DNA from: Mycolicibacterium hippocampi
GTDB lineage: Bacteria > Actinomycetota > Actinomycetes > Mycobacteriales > Mycobacteriaceae
Assembly: GCF_010723735.1 (NCBI RefSeq)
Contig: NZ_BLLB01000002.1
Coordinates: forward strand, 4,030,001 to 4,094,000
Direction: 5' to 3'
DNA: 64,000 nt
Notes under the pieces: generated by a model
Told to the model about the DNA's origin: nothing
What the model saw: the letters and a program-made list of their open reading frames with translations, nothing else
Database searches by the model: none
Made by a program: the position numbers and the translations under genes
In this document: piece after piece, positions 36,905-44,874 of the stretch
Position numbering within the stretch: the first letter of the stretch is position 1
Layout of the letters: each line of letters starts with the position of its first letter

Positions 36905-37783
36905 GTGACCCCCTCGGATTTCAGCGGTCCGAAGCGATCCGACCTGCCCGATCTGCGCGACACGATCATCGTCGCGGCTTTCGAGGGTTGGAATGACGCC
37001 GGTGACGCGGCCAGCGATGCGCTGCAGCACCTGGATGCCATCTGGGAGGCCGACACCCTCGTGGAGATCGATGACGAGGCCTACTACGACTACCAGGTCA
37101 ACAGGCCCGTGATCCGCCAGCTGGACGGCGTGACCAGGGAACTGGTCTGGCCGTCGATGCGGATCTCGCACTGCCGGCCGCCGGGCAGCGACCGCGACAT
37201 CGTGCTGATGCACGGCGTGGAACCCAACATGCGGTGGCGCACGTTCTGTGCGGAGTTGTTGGCCATCGCCGACAAGCTCAACGTGCAGACGGTGGTGATC
37301 CTGGGCGCACTGCTGGCAGACACGCCCCACACCAGGCCGGTACCGGTGTCCGGCGCGGCCTACTCGGCGGATTCCGCCAAGACGTTCGGGCTGGAAGAGA
37401 CCCGCTACGAGGGGCCGACCGGGATCGCCGGCGTGTTCCAGGACGCCTGCGTGCAGGCGGGGATCCCGGCAGTGACGTTCTGGGCCGCGGTCCCGCATTA
37501 CGTATCCCAGCCGCCGAACCCGAAGGCGACGGTGGCGCTGCTGCGCCGCGTCGAGGACGTCCTAGATGTCGAGGTACCGCTGGCAGATCTGCCCGCCCAG
37601 GCCGAGGAGTGGGAGCAGGCGGTCACCGAGATGACCTCCGAGGACGACGAGATCGCGGAGTACGTCCAGTCGCTGGAAGAACGAGGCGACGCCGAGGTGG
37701 ACATGAACGAGGCTCTGGGCAAGATCGACGGGGATGCGCTGGCGGCGGAGTTCGAGCGCTACCTGCGCCGCCGCGGGCGGTAG
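36905..37783 (+). CDS. PAC2 family protein (Rv2125-type)
   Basis: A 292-residue PAC2-family protein, related to proteasome assembly chaperone 2 of eukaryotes and archaeal homologues. Family landmarks are IIVAAFEGWNDAGDAASDAL near residue 25, DIVLMHGVEPNMRWRTF, and VVILGALLADTPHTRPVPVSG. The C-terminus is acidic (EMTSEDDEIAEYVQSLEER) and ends RYLRRRGR. Actinobacterial PAC2 proteins are also trimeric in known structures, but their role remains unclear. GTG 36905 gives the length of Rv2125 (292). The last codons lie inside the first unit of a 28-bp tandem repeat. Confidence 0.9.
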   Translation: MTPSDFSGPKRSDLPDLRDTIIVAAFEGWNDAGDAASDALQHLDAIWEADTLVEIDDEAYYDYQVNRPVIRQLDGVTRELVWPSMRISHCRPPGSDRDIVLMHGVEPNMRWRTFCAELLAIADKLNVQTVVILGALLADTPHTRPVPVSGAAYSADSAKTFGLEETRYEGPTGIAGVFQDACVQAGIPAVTFWAAVPHYVSQPPNPKATVALLRRVEDVLDVEVPLADLPAQAEEWEQAVTEMTSEDDEIAEYVQSLEERGDAEVDMNEALGKIDGDALAAEFERYLRRRGR

Positions 37784-37923
37784 CCCGCAATCCGGCACCA
37801 GCGGGCGGTAGCCCGCAATCCGGCACCAGCGGGCGGTAGCCCGCAATCCGGCACCAGCGGGCGGTAGCCCGCAATCCGGCACCAGCGGGCGGTAGCCCGC
37901 AATCCGGCACCAGCGGGCGGTAG
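37773..37923. repeat. 28-bp tandem repeat, about 5.4 copies, each a perfect hairpin
   Basis: Five identical 28-bp units begin at 37773, 37801, 37829, 37857 and 37885, followed by an 11-bp partial copy. Each unit contains the hairpin GCGGGC-GGTA-GCCCGC (6-bp stem, 4-nt loop) followed by a 12-nt spacer; the last 3' arm lies in the fifth unit. The first unit includes the stop codon of the PAC2 gene, and the array ends 3 bp before the convergent patatin stop. It looks like an amplified bidirectional terminator or VNTR. Confidence 0.95.
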
Positions 37924-37926
37924 GGG

Positions 37927-38925
37927 TCAGCGGAACCGGGCGAGGTACTCCGGCCAGTTCCACGTCGCCAGGAAGTCCTCCCCCGCACGCCGTCCTTCCT
38001 GGTAGAGCGCCCGCTTGTCCGGGTCGGACAGGTCGAAGTCGAGAACTCCGACCTCGCTGGTGTCGATCCGGATGGTGCGGGCGCTGACCCGGGGCTGGTT
38101 CAGATAAGCCTGGTCACGGCCCACGAGCACGGTCGTCACCACCTGTTCGAGCAGCGTCGGCGAGCCGAGGAAGTGCAGCGGCCGCAGCGCCGGGATCACC
38201 TCGGCGTTCGCGGCGGGCAGGTTGGGTAGCAGCGTCACCCCGAGGGTCGGCCAGCGCGGCGGCCCGCCGTCGGTTCGGTCGAGGGAATCGATCGGGAAGT
38301 TCGACAGCAGCCCGCCGTCGACGAGCGTCGATGTCCTGTCTCCGCTGCTGGTCAGCGTTGCGGGCCGGTAGAAGAACGGGATGGCCGTCGACGCGCGGAC
38401 GGCGTCTGCGACCGATTGCCGGTCCGGGTCCAGGCCGTAGATCCGCTGGTAGTCCCACGGCAGCCGGATCAGCTGCCCCAGGGTGACGTCGGCCACCGTG
38501 ACGACGAGGCGGTACCGCTGCTCCGGCGGCAGGCTGTCATCGTCGATCGCCAGATCGGCGAAGGTCGTCACCCCGAACTCGGCCAGCCGCGCCGCGACCC
38601 ACTCGCGCAGCGCGTCGCCCCGGTAGATGCCGCCGCCGGTGAGCACACCCCAGGCCGGGCCCACCACGGGGACACGTTCGACCGGTCCGGGATCGAGGAA
38701 CCTCCGGTAGTCGATGTCCAGCGCCAGCGCTTCGAGCCGCTCGGCGGACAGGTCGCCGCTCTGCGTGGCCGCGGCCAGAACGGCGCCCACCAGCGCTCCC
38801 GCGGAGGTGCCGGAGACGCGTTGCGGCACATATCCCGCGCGGACCAGCGCCGCGACAGCCCCGACGAGGGCGACCCCTTTGACGCCACCGCCCGAGAGCA
38901 CCAGGTCGGCTCGCTTGCCGGCCAT
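37927..38925 (-). CDS. Patatin-like phospholipase
   Basis: A 332-residue patatin-family lipid acyl hydrolase. It has the oxyanion glycine loop LVLSGGGVKGVALVGA (12-17 GGGVKG), the nucleophile serine in GTSAG (39-43) and the catalytic aspartate in LVDGGLLSNFP (about 202), forming the Ser-Asp dyad. No signal peptide is seen, so it is probably cytoplasmic or membrane-associated. It is the last gene of a minus-strand run from mshC through the SDR and DUF1254 genes (6-bp gap to the latter). Substrate unknown; related proteins act on phospholipids or storage lipids. Confidence 0.9.
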   Translation of the reverse strand: MAGKRADLVLSGGGVKGVALVGAVAALVRAGYVPQRVSGTSAGALVGAVLAAATQSGDLSAERLEALALDIDYRRFLDPGPVERVPVVGPAWGVLTGGGIYRGDALREWVAARLAEFGVTTFADLAIDDDSLPPEQRYRLVVTVADVTLGQLIRLPWDYQRIYGLDPDRQSVADAVRASTAIPFFYRPATLTSSGDRTSTLVDGGLLSNFPIDSLDRTDGGPPRWPTLGVTLLPNLPAANAEVIPALRPLHFLGSPTLLEQVVTTVLVGRDQAYLNQPRVSARTIRIDTSEVGVLDFDLSDPDKRALYQEGRRAGEDFLATWNWPEYLARFR

Positions 38926-38931
38926 CTGCGG

Positions 38932-40377
38932 TCAGACCTTCTCGGGCGGTTGCGACTTCCAGGTGCCGTTGAGCGCGTCGGGCTTGGGCCAATACAACCG
39001 CAGAACCAACTGGAACGGCCCCTCCGGTGCGGGCAGCCAGTTGGACTCCCTGTCGATGCCTGGCGAGCTGTTCTGCACGTAGAACGTGTACCCGCCATCC
39101 GGGTCGGGCACCAGGCTCGGCAGCATCTCCGAGTTGATCAGATAGCGCTTCATCGGGTTGGCGACGAGCCGGCTGGCGGGCATCTCGTACATGGTCAGCG
39201 ACCAGAATGCGTTGACCGGCGGCAACTCGCCGGATGGGAAGCGGAACACGTAGTTGTTCGCGCCGGTCAGCGGCTCACCCTGGGCGTCCTGGGTGAAGGC
39301 CGGGTAGACGGCCTCGGCCGCGGTGTTCCCGTAGATCCCCAGAGCCGCGCCGGCCATCCGGGACAGGTAGTTGCTGTTGAGGTCTTCTCTGGTGCCGAAG
39401 AGCTGCGCCGAGGTCACCTTGCCGGTCTCCAGGTCATTCTTGCGGAACGCGTCGAACTCCGCCCAGGCGTCGGCCATGCCACCTTCGACGGCGGCGCGGA
39501 TCTCCGGGCTGAGGGTGTCCGCGTCGAATCCGTCCTCGGATCCGATGCCGATCGTCGCGAAGCGCTCCCGCAGCGCCCGCTCCTGCGGCAGCGTCGGGGC
39601 GTAGCGCAGCGCGAAGTCGAGGATCTCGAAGAACTGCGGCGAGGTCCGCTGCTGCTCGGCGGTCAGCGGAGGCACGAAGTCGATGGCCGGCACGGGTTGC
39701 GGCGGTGGCTGGTTGAGGAACACCGACAGCGGCGCGACCTGATAGCCCGCCTGGATCTTCTTCACCTCCTCGATGTCGGAGGGGCCGAACAGCTGGGTTC
39801 GGAACAGCAGAAACGCCAATTCGGTGTCCGACCGGATCACCTCATCGACCCCTTCGGGCTTCTCGCCCTCCCAGTTCGGGCCGGCGAGGAGGTAGGTGCC
39901 GCCGCCGTTGCCGGTGGTGCGGCTGCCGACGTAGGCGAAGTTGTAGGTGTAGGCGTCGACGAACTGCACTGAGAAGTACCGATCCTGCTGGATCGGCGGC
40001 ACTGTCAGCACCAGCGGCTCCGCCCGTAGATCGGCGCCAACGGTGGAGTAAGGCGTGTCCGAGTTGGGTGTCTGGATGGCGGTGTCCTCGGGGGTGAACA
40101 CCCGGGCGGCGCTGTGTACCTGGTTCCAGACGCCCTTGTACTGCGGATCCTGCTTGTCGACGAAATAGGTGTACTGCACCCGGTAGTTGTCCACCACCGG
40201 GAACCCGTAGACGTAGGCCTCCTTGGCGATGGCCCGAACCTCGTCCGGGGTGACGGCAGCGGCCGACTCGGTCGGGGGCGGTGCTGAGGTGTCGGTGGCC
40301 TCGGCGTCCCTGGTGTCGGTGCTGCATCCGACGAGCAGGGTCAGTGCGGCCAGTCCGGCGGCCAGCCGGCGGATCAC
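38932..40377 (-). CDS. DUF1254/DUF1214 domain lipoprotein
   Basis: A 481-residue exported lipoprotein. The N-terminus is a signal peptide ending in lipobox LVGC (Cys18). A Thr/Ser/Ala/Pro linker leads to the DUF1254 domain (EAYVYGFPVVDNYRVQYTYF ... VYTP-like FTPEDTAIQTPNSDTPYS) and then the C-terminal DUF1214 domain (NAFWSLTMYEMPASRLVANP ... FQLVLRLYWPKPDALNGTWKSQPP). Such proteins are common in mycobacteria but no enzymatic activity is established for most of them. GTG 40377 overlaps the SDR stop by 4 bp, indicating coupled translation. It is probably attached to the outer face of the plasma membrane. Confidence 0.88.
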   Translation of the reverse strand: MIRRLAAGLAALTLLVGCSTDTRDAEATDTSAPPPTESAAAVTPDEVRAIAKEAYVYGFPVVDNYRVQYTYFVDKQDPQYKGVWNQVHSAARVFTPEDTAIQTPNSDTPYSTVGADLRAEPLVLTVPPIQQDRYFSVQFVDAYTYNFAYVGSRTTGNGGGTYLLAGPNWEGEKPEGVDEVIRSDTELAFLLFRTQLFGPSDIEEVKKIQAGYQVAPLSVFLNQPPPQPVPAIDFVPPLTAEQQRTSPQFFEILDFALRYAPTLPQERALRERFATIGIGSEDGFDADTLSPEIRAAVEGGMADAWAEFDAFRKNDLETGKVTSAQLFGTREDLNSNYLSRMAGAALGIYGNTAAEAVYPAFTQDAQGEPLTGANNYVFRFPSGELPPVNAFWSLTMYEMPASRLVANPMKRYLINSEMLPSLVPDPDGGYTFYVQNSSPGIDRESNWLPAPEGPFQLVLRLYWPKPDALNGTWKSQPPEKV

Positions 40378-41261
40378 TGCTCTTCCAGCTCTTTGGTGCG
40401 GGCGCCCATCGATCGGCCGAGCGCGGCGACCTGGGCGTCCATCCTGGGGAGCAGGTCGGGCACGAACCCGGCCACCGGCCGTTCCCCGAGGGGGGTGGAC
40501 AGCACCGGTTTGAGCCATCGCAGGACACCGACCCAGCCGGGACAGTTCACCTGTCGTCTGCGGCGCTCGATGCCGGTGACGAATGCCTGCCCGCAGTCTT
40601 CGACGGAGGTCGTCCGGTTCAGCGGGAACGGCAGCCTGCTCAGCATCTCCGTGAAGGTCGGCAGATCGGCCTTGGTGTCGCGCACCAGCGGTGTGTCGAT
40701 CCAGGACATGTGCGCTGAGCCGACGTCGACGCCGCGGTGGGCGACTTCGAGGCGGAGTGCGTTGGCGAAATGTTCGACGGCGGCCTTGGCGGCGTTGTAA
40801 GGGGCCAGGCCCGGTGCCGCGGCGTAGGCGGCCAGCGACGACACGATCAGCACGTAGCCACTCCGGTCGAGCACCGAGGGCAGGGTCGCCCGCACGGTGT
40901 GGAACACGCCCATGACGTTGACGTCCATCAGAGTTCGGACTGCCTGCGGATCGACCTGGAGCACCGAACCGTAGGTCGCGATGCCGGCGTTGGCCATCAC
41001 GACATCGATGCCACCGAACCGCTCGACCGCACTGGCCGCGGCGGCCTCCATGGCGCTCAGGTCACGCACGTCGGCCACGATGGTGTGCACTCGGTCACCG
41101 CCCAGCGTGTCGCGCAACTCCGCGAGCGGCGCCTCGTCGAGATCGGTCAGGACGAGTCGGGCTCCCCTGCGGTGCAGCCGCCGGGCCACCTCGGCCCCGA
41201 CGCCGCGCGCACCACCGGTGATGAAGACAGTTTTACCGGCCACCGATCCCGCTGAAGTCAC
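40374..41261 (-). CDS. Short-chain dehydrogenase/reductase (Rv2129c-type)
   Basis: A 295-residue classical SDR. It has the cofactor motif TGGARGVG (TGxxxGxG, about 15-22), NAG in VVMANAGIA, the catalytic serine in VSSLAAYAA and the YNAAK dyad. The Asp in LVLTDLDEAPL suggests NAD preference. A C-terminal extension of about 60 residues (RWLKPVLSTPLGERPVAG...) is typical of mycobacterial membrane-associated members. Position just downstream of mshC matches Rv2129c. It is translationally coupled to the DUF1254 lipoprotein gene. Substrate unknown. Confidence 0.88.
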   Translation of the reverse strand: MTSAGSVAGKTVFITGGARGVGAEVARRLHRRGARLVLTDLDEAPLAELRDTLGGDRVHTIVADVRDLSAMEAAAASAVERFGGIDVVMANAGIATYGSVLQVDPQAVRTLMDVNVMGVFHTVRATLPSVLDRSGYVLIVSSLAAYAAAPGLAPYNAAKAAVEHFANALRLEVAHRGVDVGSAHMSWIDTPLVRDTKADLPTFTEMLSRLPFPLNRTTSVEDCGQAFVTGIERRRRQVNCPGWVGVLRWLKPVLSTPLGERPVAGFVPDLLPRMDAQVAALGRSMGARTKELEEQ

Positions 41262-41289
41262 AGCGGAAACCTACTCCACCGCAGGTGGT

Positions 41290-42528
41290 TTACAGCTCAA
41301 CGCCGAGCAGCGCGTCGACCGCCGCTGCGACCGTGGACCCGGCCGAGGTGTCGTGTCCTCCGTAGGTGAGCGCGTCGGTCGCCCAGCCATCAAGGGCGGC
41401 AATCGCTTTCGGGGTGTCCAGATCGTCGGCCAGGTAGCGGCGCACTCGGGCGACGACGTCTGCGGCGTCGGGCGCAGCCGCCAGCTGGGTCGCGCTGCGC
41501 CACCGGTGCAGCCGGTGCACCGCCTCGTCGAGCACTGCCTGACTCCAGAACCGGTCGTCGCGGTAGTGCCCGGCGAACAGCCCGAGCCGGATGACGCCGG
41601 GGTCGACGCCGTCGCGTCGCAGTCCCGACACCAGAACCAGGTTGCCGCGGCTCTTCGACATCTTGTGCCCGTCCCAGCCGATCATGCCGGCGTGCACATA
41701 GTGCCGCGCGAAACGTCGCTCCCCGGTGACGGATTCGGCGTGTGCGGCGGAGAACTCGTGGTGCGGGAAGATCAGGTCGCTGCCGCCGCCCTGGATGTCG
41801 AGGTCGGTGCCGATGCGGCTGAGCGCGATCGCGGCGCACTCGACGTGCCAGCCCGGCCTGCCCGGCCCGAACGGTGACGCCCAGCTGGGTTCGCCAGGGC
41901 GTTCGGCCTGCCACAGCAGCGCGTCGAGCGGGTCGCTCTTGCCGGACCGCTCGGGGTCTCCCCCGCGTTCGGCGAACAGCGCCAGCATGGTCTCACGGTC
42001 GTAGCCCGACTCGTAGCCGAACTGCGCGGTCGCCCCGGCGTGGAAGTACACGTCGGGATACTGCGGATCGTCGATGACGTAGGCAGCACCGGAGGCCAGC
42101 AACTTCTCGACTACCTCGATGACCTCGGCGACGGCTTCGGTGGCGGCGATGTAGTCGTGCGGCGGCAGCACCCTCATCGCCGCCATGTCCTCACGGAACA
42201 GGTCGGTCTCCCGGTCGGCGAGCTCGCGCCAACCGATGCCGTCACGCTGGGCACGCTCGAAGAGCGGGTCGTCGACGTCGGTGATGTTCTGCACGTAGTG
42301 CACCTCGTGACCGGCGTCGCGCCACACGCGGTGCACCAGATCGAAGGTCAGATACGTGGCGGCGTGTCCCAGGTGGGTGGCGTCGTAAGGGGTGATCCCG
42401 CACACGTACATGGTGGCGGTGGCTCCGGGGGCGACCGGGCGCACCTGCCGGTCTGCGCTGTCGTAGAGCCGCAGCTGCGGCCCGCGTCCGGGCAGCACCG
42501 GCACGCTCGGCGCCGACCACGATTTCAT
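41290..42528 (-). CDS. mshC: L-cysteine:1D-myo-inosityl-GlcN ligase MshC
   Basis: Adds cysteine to GlcN-inositol using ATP in mycothiol synthesis, the main thiol of actinobacteria. The 412-residue protein is cysteinyl-tRNA-synthetase-like but lacks the anticodon domain. It carries the HIGH-type THLGHA, zinc-site residues in YVCGITPYD and HVECAAIAL, GGGSDLIFPHHEFSAAHAE and the KMSKS loop in GHKMSKSRGN. Start ATG 42528 matches the M. tuberculosis start (MxSW...PVLPGRGPQLRLYDS). It lies 80 bp downstream of cysQ on the same strand and 28 bp upstream of the SDR gene. Confidence 0.97.
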   Translation of the reverse strand: MKSWSAPSVPVLPGRGPQLRLYDSADRQVRPVAPGATATMYVCGITPYDATHLGHAATYLTFDLVHRVWRDAGHEVHYVQNITDVDDPLFERAQRDGIGWRELADRETDLFREDMAAMRVLPPHDYIAATEAVAEVIEVVEKLLASGAAYVIDDPQYPDVYFHAGATAQFGYESGYDRETMLALFAERGGDPERSGKSDPLDALLWQAERPGEPSWASPFGPGRPGWHVECAAIALSRIGTDLDIQGGGSDLIFPHHEFSAAHAESVTGERRFARHYVHAGMIGWDGHKMSKSRGNLVLVSGLRRDGVDPGVIRLGLFAGHYRDDRFWSQAVLDEAVHRLHRWRSATQLAAAPDAADVVARVRRYLADDLDTPKAIAALDGWATDALTYGGHDTSAGSTVAAAVDALLGVEL

Positions 42529-42608
42529 GACCCCGACTCTAGACATCGTCGTGTCCGACAACGCCGAGGGCTGTTTCATTCCCTATTCATTCCCGGGTCC
42601 GGTCCCGG

Positions 42609-43388
42609 TCAGTGCCGGTAGGCGGCCAGGATCTCGGTGAGCAGGACCTCCGCGAGCTCCGGGCGGCACATCAGCAGATCCGGCAGATAGGGGTCGCGGC
42701 GGTTGTAGATCAGCGGCGACCCGTCGATCCGCGACGCGTGCATGCCCGCGGCCCACAGCACGCCTGCGGGCGCTGCCGAATCCCACTCCCACTGACCGCC
42801 CGCATGGAGGTAGGCGTCGACGTCACCGCGGACGACCGCCATCGCCTTGGCCCCGGCCGAACCGATCCGGACCAGCTGGATGTCGAGTTGCTCACGCAGC
42901 CGCCACAACACCGGCGGCGGCCGGTTGGAACTGGCGGTGATGCGGATCGGCCCGGCGGTGCGCGGCGGCGGGGCGGTGACGGTGTCGGTGCGATACACCT
43001 CGCCGCGCGCGGGTAGCGCCACCGCGGCGTCGGTGATGGACCCGCCGTGCGGCCCGGAAGACCGCTGCCAGAGCGCGATGTGCACCGCCCAGTCGGCGCG
43101 GCCGGGCAGCGAGTACTCATGGGTGCCGTCGACCGGATCGACGATCCACACCCGGTCGGCGTGCACACGCGACACGTCGTCGACGGCCTCCTCGGAGAGC
43201 ACCGAGTCGTTCGGGCGCTCCCGGTGCAGCCGGTCCAGGATCAGTGTGTTGGCCTGTTTGTCACCGGCGTCGCCGAGATCGTACGGGTCATAGAAGTCTC
43301 CGTACCCGATCTGTTCGCGCATCGCCAGCAGCAGCTCACCGGCTTCGGCGGCCACTTCGGCAGCCAGCGCTGCGTCGGTGAGGGTCAC
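42609..43388 (-). CDS. cysQ: 3'(2'),5'-bisphosphate nucleotidase / inositol monophosphatase-family phosphatase CysQ
   Basis: A Mg-dependent phosphatase; the M. tuberculosis orthologue CysQ (Rv2131c) hydrolyses 3'-phosphoadenosine-5'-phosphate, a by-product of sulfate assimilation, and also acts on inositol phosphate and fructose-1,6-bisphosphate. The 259-residue product has metal-binding DSVLSEEA, WIVDPVDGTHEY and the C-terminal GGQWEWDSAAPAGVLWAAG. GTG 43388 starts 17 bp after the upstream stop; an in-frame ATG at 43421 would overlap the neighbour. Being next to mshC it could feed both sulfur metabolism and inositol for mycothiol. Confidence 0.92.
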   Translation of the reverse strand: MTLTDAALAAEVAAEAGELLLAMREQIGYGDFYDPYDLGDAGDKQANTLILDRLHRERPNDSVLSEEAVDDVSRVHADRVWIVDPVDGTHEYSLPGRADWAVHIALWQRSSGPHGGSITDAAVALPARGEVYRTDTVTAPPPRTAGPIRITASSNRPPPVLWRLREQLDIQLVRIGSAGAKAMAVVRGDVDAYLHAGGQWEWDSAAPAGVLWAAGMHASRIDGSPLIYNRRDPYLPDLLMCRPELAEVLLTEILAAYRH

Positions 43389-43405
43389 CGGGCAAGTACA
43401 CCACG

Positions 43406-44224
43406 TCAGAACGCCGGCCACGGTATCGGCCGTCGCCGATCGGGCGTCGGCATCACCGGGTTGGCCAGCAGGGCAACGATTCTGGCTCGCAGGGCCGCCA
43501 CTTCCCGGGCCGTGATATGGCCACCCAGTTGCGCGCCGAGGTCACCGTCGAGCGCGTCGCCGAGTCCGGTGACGGCGTCGAGGGTGTCGTCGTCGACCGG
43601 TTTTCCGGCCCACCCCCACAGGACGGTGCGCAGCTTGTCCTCGACGTGCAGGCTGACCCCGTGGTCGACGCCGTAGATCTGTCCGTCCACACCGGTCAGG
43701 ACGTGGCCTCCCTTGCGGTCGGCGTTGTTGATCAGCACGTCGAACACCGCCACCCGGCGCAGCCGGTCGTCGTCGGCGTGCACCAGCGTCACCTCGTCGC
43801 CGGCGTAGTCGTAGGCCTGCAGGATCGGCAGGAAACCGGCCGGGATGCTGCCCGAAGGCAGCAGGTCGATCAGATCGGGCCCCGCGTCGGTTGCGTCGGC
43901 CGCGTCGGGGTCGTCGTCGCCGGGCTGGTCGACCCAGCGCTGCACCATGCCCGGGCCGGCGGGTCCGTCACGAATGATGGTGTAGGGCACGATGTTCCAC
44001 CCCAGTGCCGCCGAGACCAGGTACGACGCGAGTTCGCGTCCGGCCAGCGTGCCGTCCGGGAAGTCCCACAGTGGCGCCTCGCCGCGGATCGGCTTGTAGA
44101 CGCAGTGTTGGGTGCTCTCGCCGAGGACCGCCTCGCACAGGAAGGTCGCGTTGCTCGCCGAGCGGATCCGTCCGAGGACGGTCAGCCCACCGCTCAACAG
44201 CACCTCATCGGGCCGAGGTGTCAT
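43406..44224 (-). CDS. SCO1664-family kinase-fold protein (Rv2133c-type)
   Basis: A 272-residue protein of a family nearly confined to actinobacteria. It shows PI3/4-kinase- or HipA-like kinase features: a lysine in CVYKPIRGE (Lys44), a catalytic-loop-like FDVLINNADRKGGH (Asp162, Asn167) and a metal-loop-like GVDHGVSL (Asp187). A real phosphotransfer activity is thus plausible, though no substrate is known. It sits between the DUF3090 gene (6-bp gap) and cysQ (17-bp gap), in a conserved trio with a histidine-phosphatase gene. GTG and other internal starts are less likely than ATG 44224, which gives the family N-terminus GGLTVLGRIRSASNATFL. Confidence 0.85.
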   Translation of the reverse strand: MTPRPDEVLLSGGLTVLGRIRSASNATFLCEAVLGESTQHCVYKPIRGEAPLWDFPDGTLAGRELASYLVSAALGWNIVPYTIIRDGPAGPGMVQRWVDQPGDDDPDAADATDAGPDLIDLLPSGSIPAGFLPILQAYDYAGDEVTLVHADDDRLRRVAVFDVLINNADRKGGHVLTGVDGQIYGVDHGVSLHVEDKLRTVLWGWAGKPVDDDTLDAVTGLGDALDGDLGAQLGGHITAREVAALRARIVALLANPVMPTPDRRRPIPWPAF

Positions 44225-44230
44225 CGGGCG

Positions 44231-44818
44231 CTACGAGTCGAGGTCATCGTCGGATCCGCCGAGCGCACCGCGCCGGTAGCCGTTGGTGCGGACGCAGATG
44301 TGACCCTCGGGATCGAGGGGCTCGTCACACAGCGGGCAGGGCGGACGCCCGGCCGAGATGACGCGGTTGGACCGCGTCGCGAACTCGCGGGCCGATTCCG
44401 GGGTCAGGAACACCCGCACCGCGTCGGGACCCTCCTCCGCGTCGTCGAGGACCACCGACGCGTCGAACTCGACATCCGAGACCGCCAGCAGCTCGACGAC
44501 GACCGTCTGCGCCTCGGAGTCCCAGCCCAGGCCCATGGTGCCGACCCGGAACTCGGCGTCCACCGGGGTGATGAGCGGGCTGAGATCCTCGACCTCGCCG
44601 TCTTCTGGCGGGATCGGCGTGCCGAAACGGCGGTTGATCTCCAGCAGCAGTGCCGCGATCCGCTCGGCGAGTACCGCGACCTGCTGCTTCTCCAGGATCA
44701 CCGAGATCACCCGCTTGTCGTGGACAGCCTGCAGATAGAACGTGCGATTTCCCGGTTGGCCGACGGTCCCGGCCACGAAGCGGTCGGGTGTGCGGAAGAC
44801 GTGGATTTCGCGGGCCAT
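44231..44818 (-). CDS. DUF3090 family protein (Rv2134c-type)
   Basis: A 195-residue cytoplasmic protein of the actinobacterial DUF3090 family, the same length as Rv2134c. The N-terminus REIHVFRTPDRFVAGTVGQPGNRTFYLQA is the family hallmark. Near the C-terminus CPLCDEPLDPEGHICVR looks like a small zinc-binding knuckle (Cys-x2-Cys ... His-x-Cys). ATG 44818 is used. It lies 6 bp upstream of the kinase-like gene and 56 bp downstream of the histidine-phosphatase gene. Its role is unknown; constant linkage suggests it is an adaptor or partner of those enzymes. Confidence 0.88.
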   Translation of the reverse strand: MAREIHVFRTPDRFVAGTVGQPGNRTFYLQAVHDKRVISVILEKQQVAVLAERIAALLLEINRRFGTPIPPEDGEVEDLSPLITPVDAEFRVGTMGLGWDSEAQTVVVELLAVSDVEFDASVVLDDAEEGPDAVRVFLTPESAREFATRSNRVISAGRPPCPLCDEPLDPEGHICVRTNGYRRGALGGSDDDLDS

Positions 44819-44874
44819 GGCAGATTCCAAAATACCGGCTGTGACACGTCAGCCGTAATTGCGCCGCGTCGCGC

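Noticed and set aside
37773..37923. CRISPR-like array
   Set aside because: The units are directly contiguous and identical with no variable spacers, and no cas genes are near; it is a tandem repeat.
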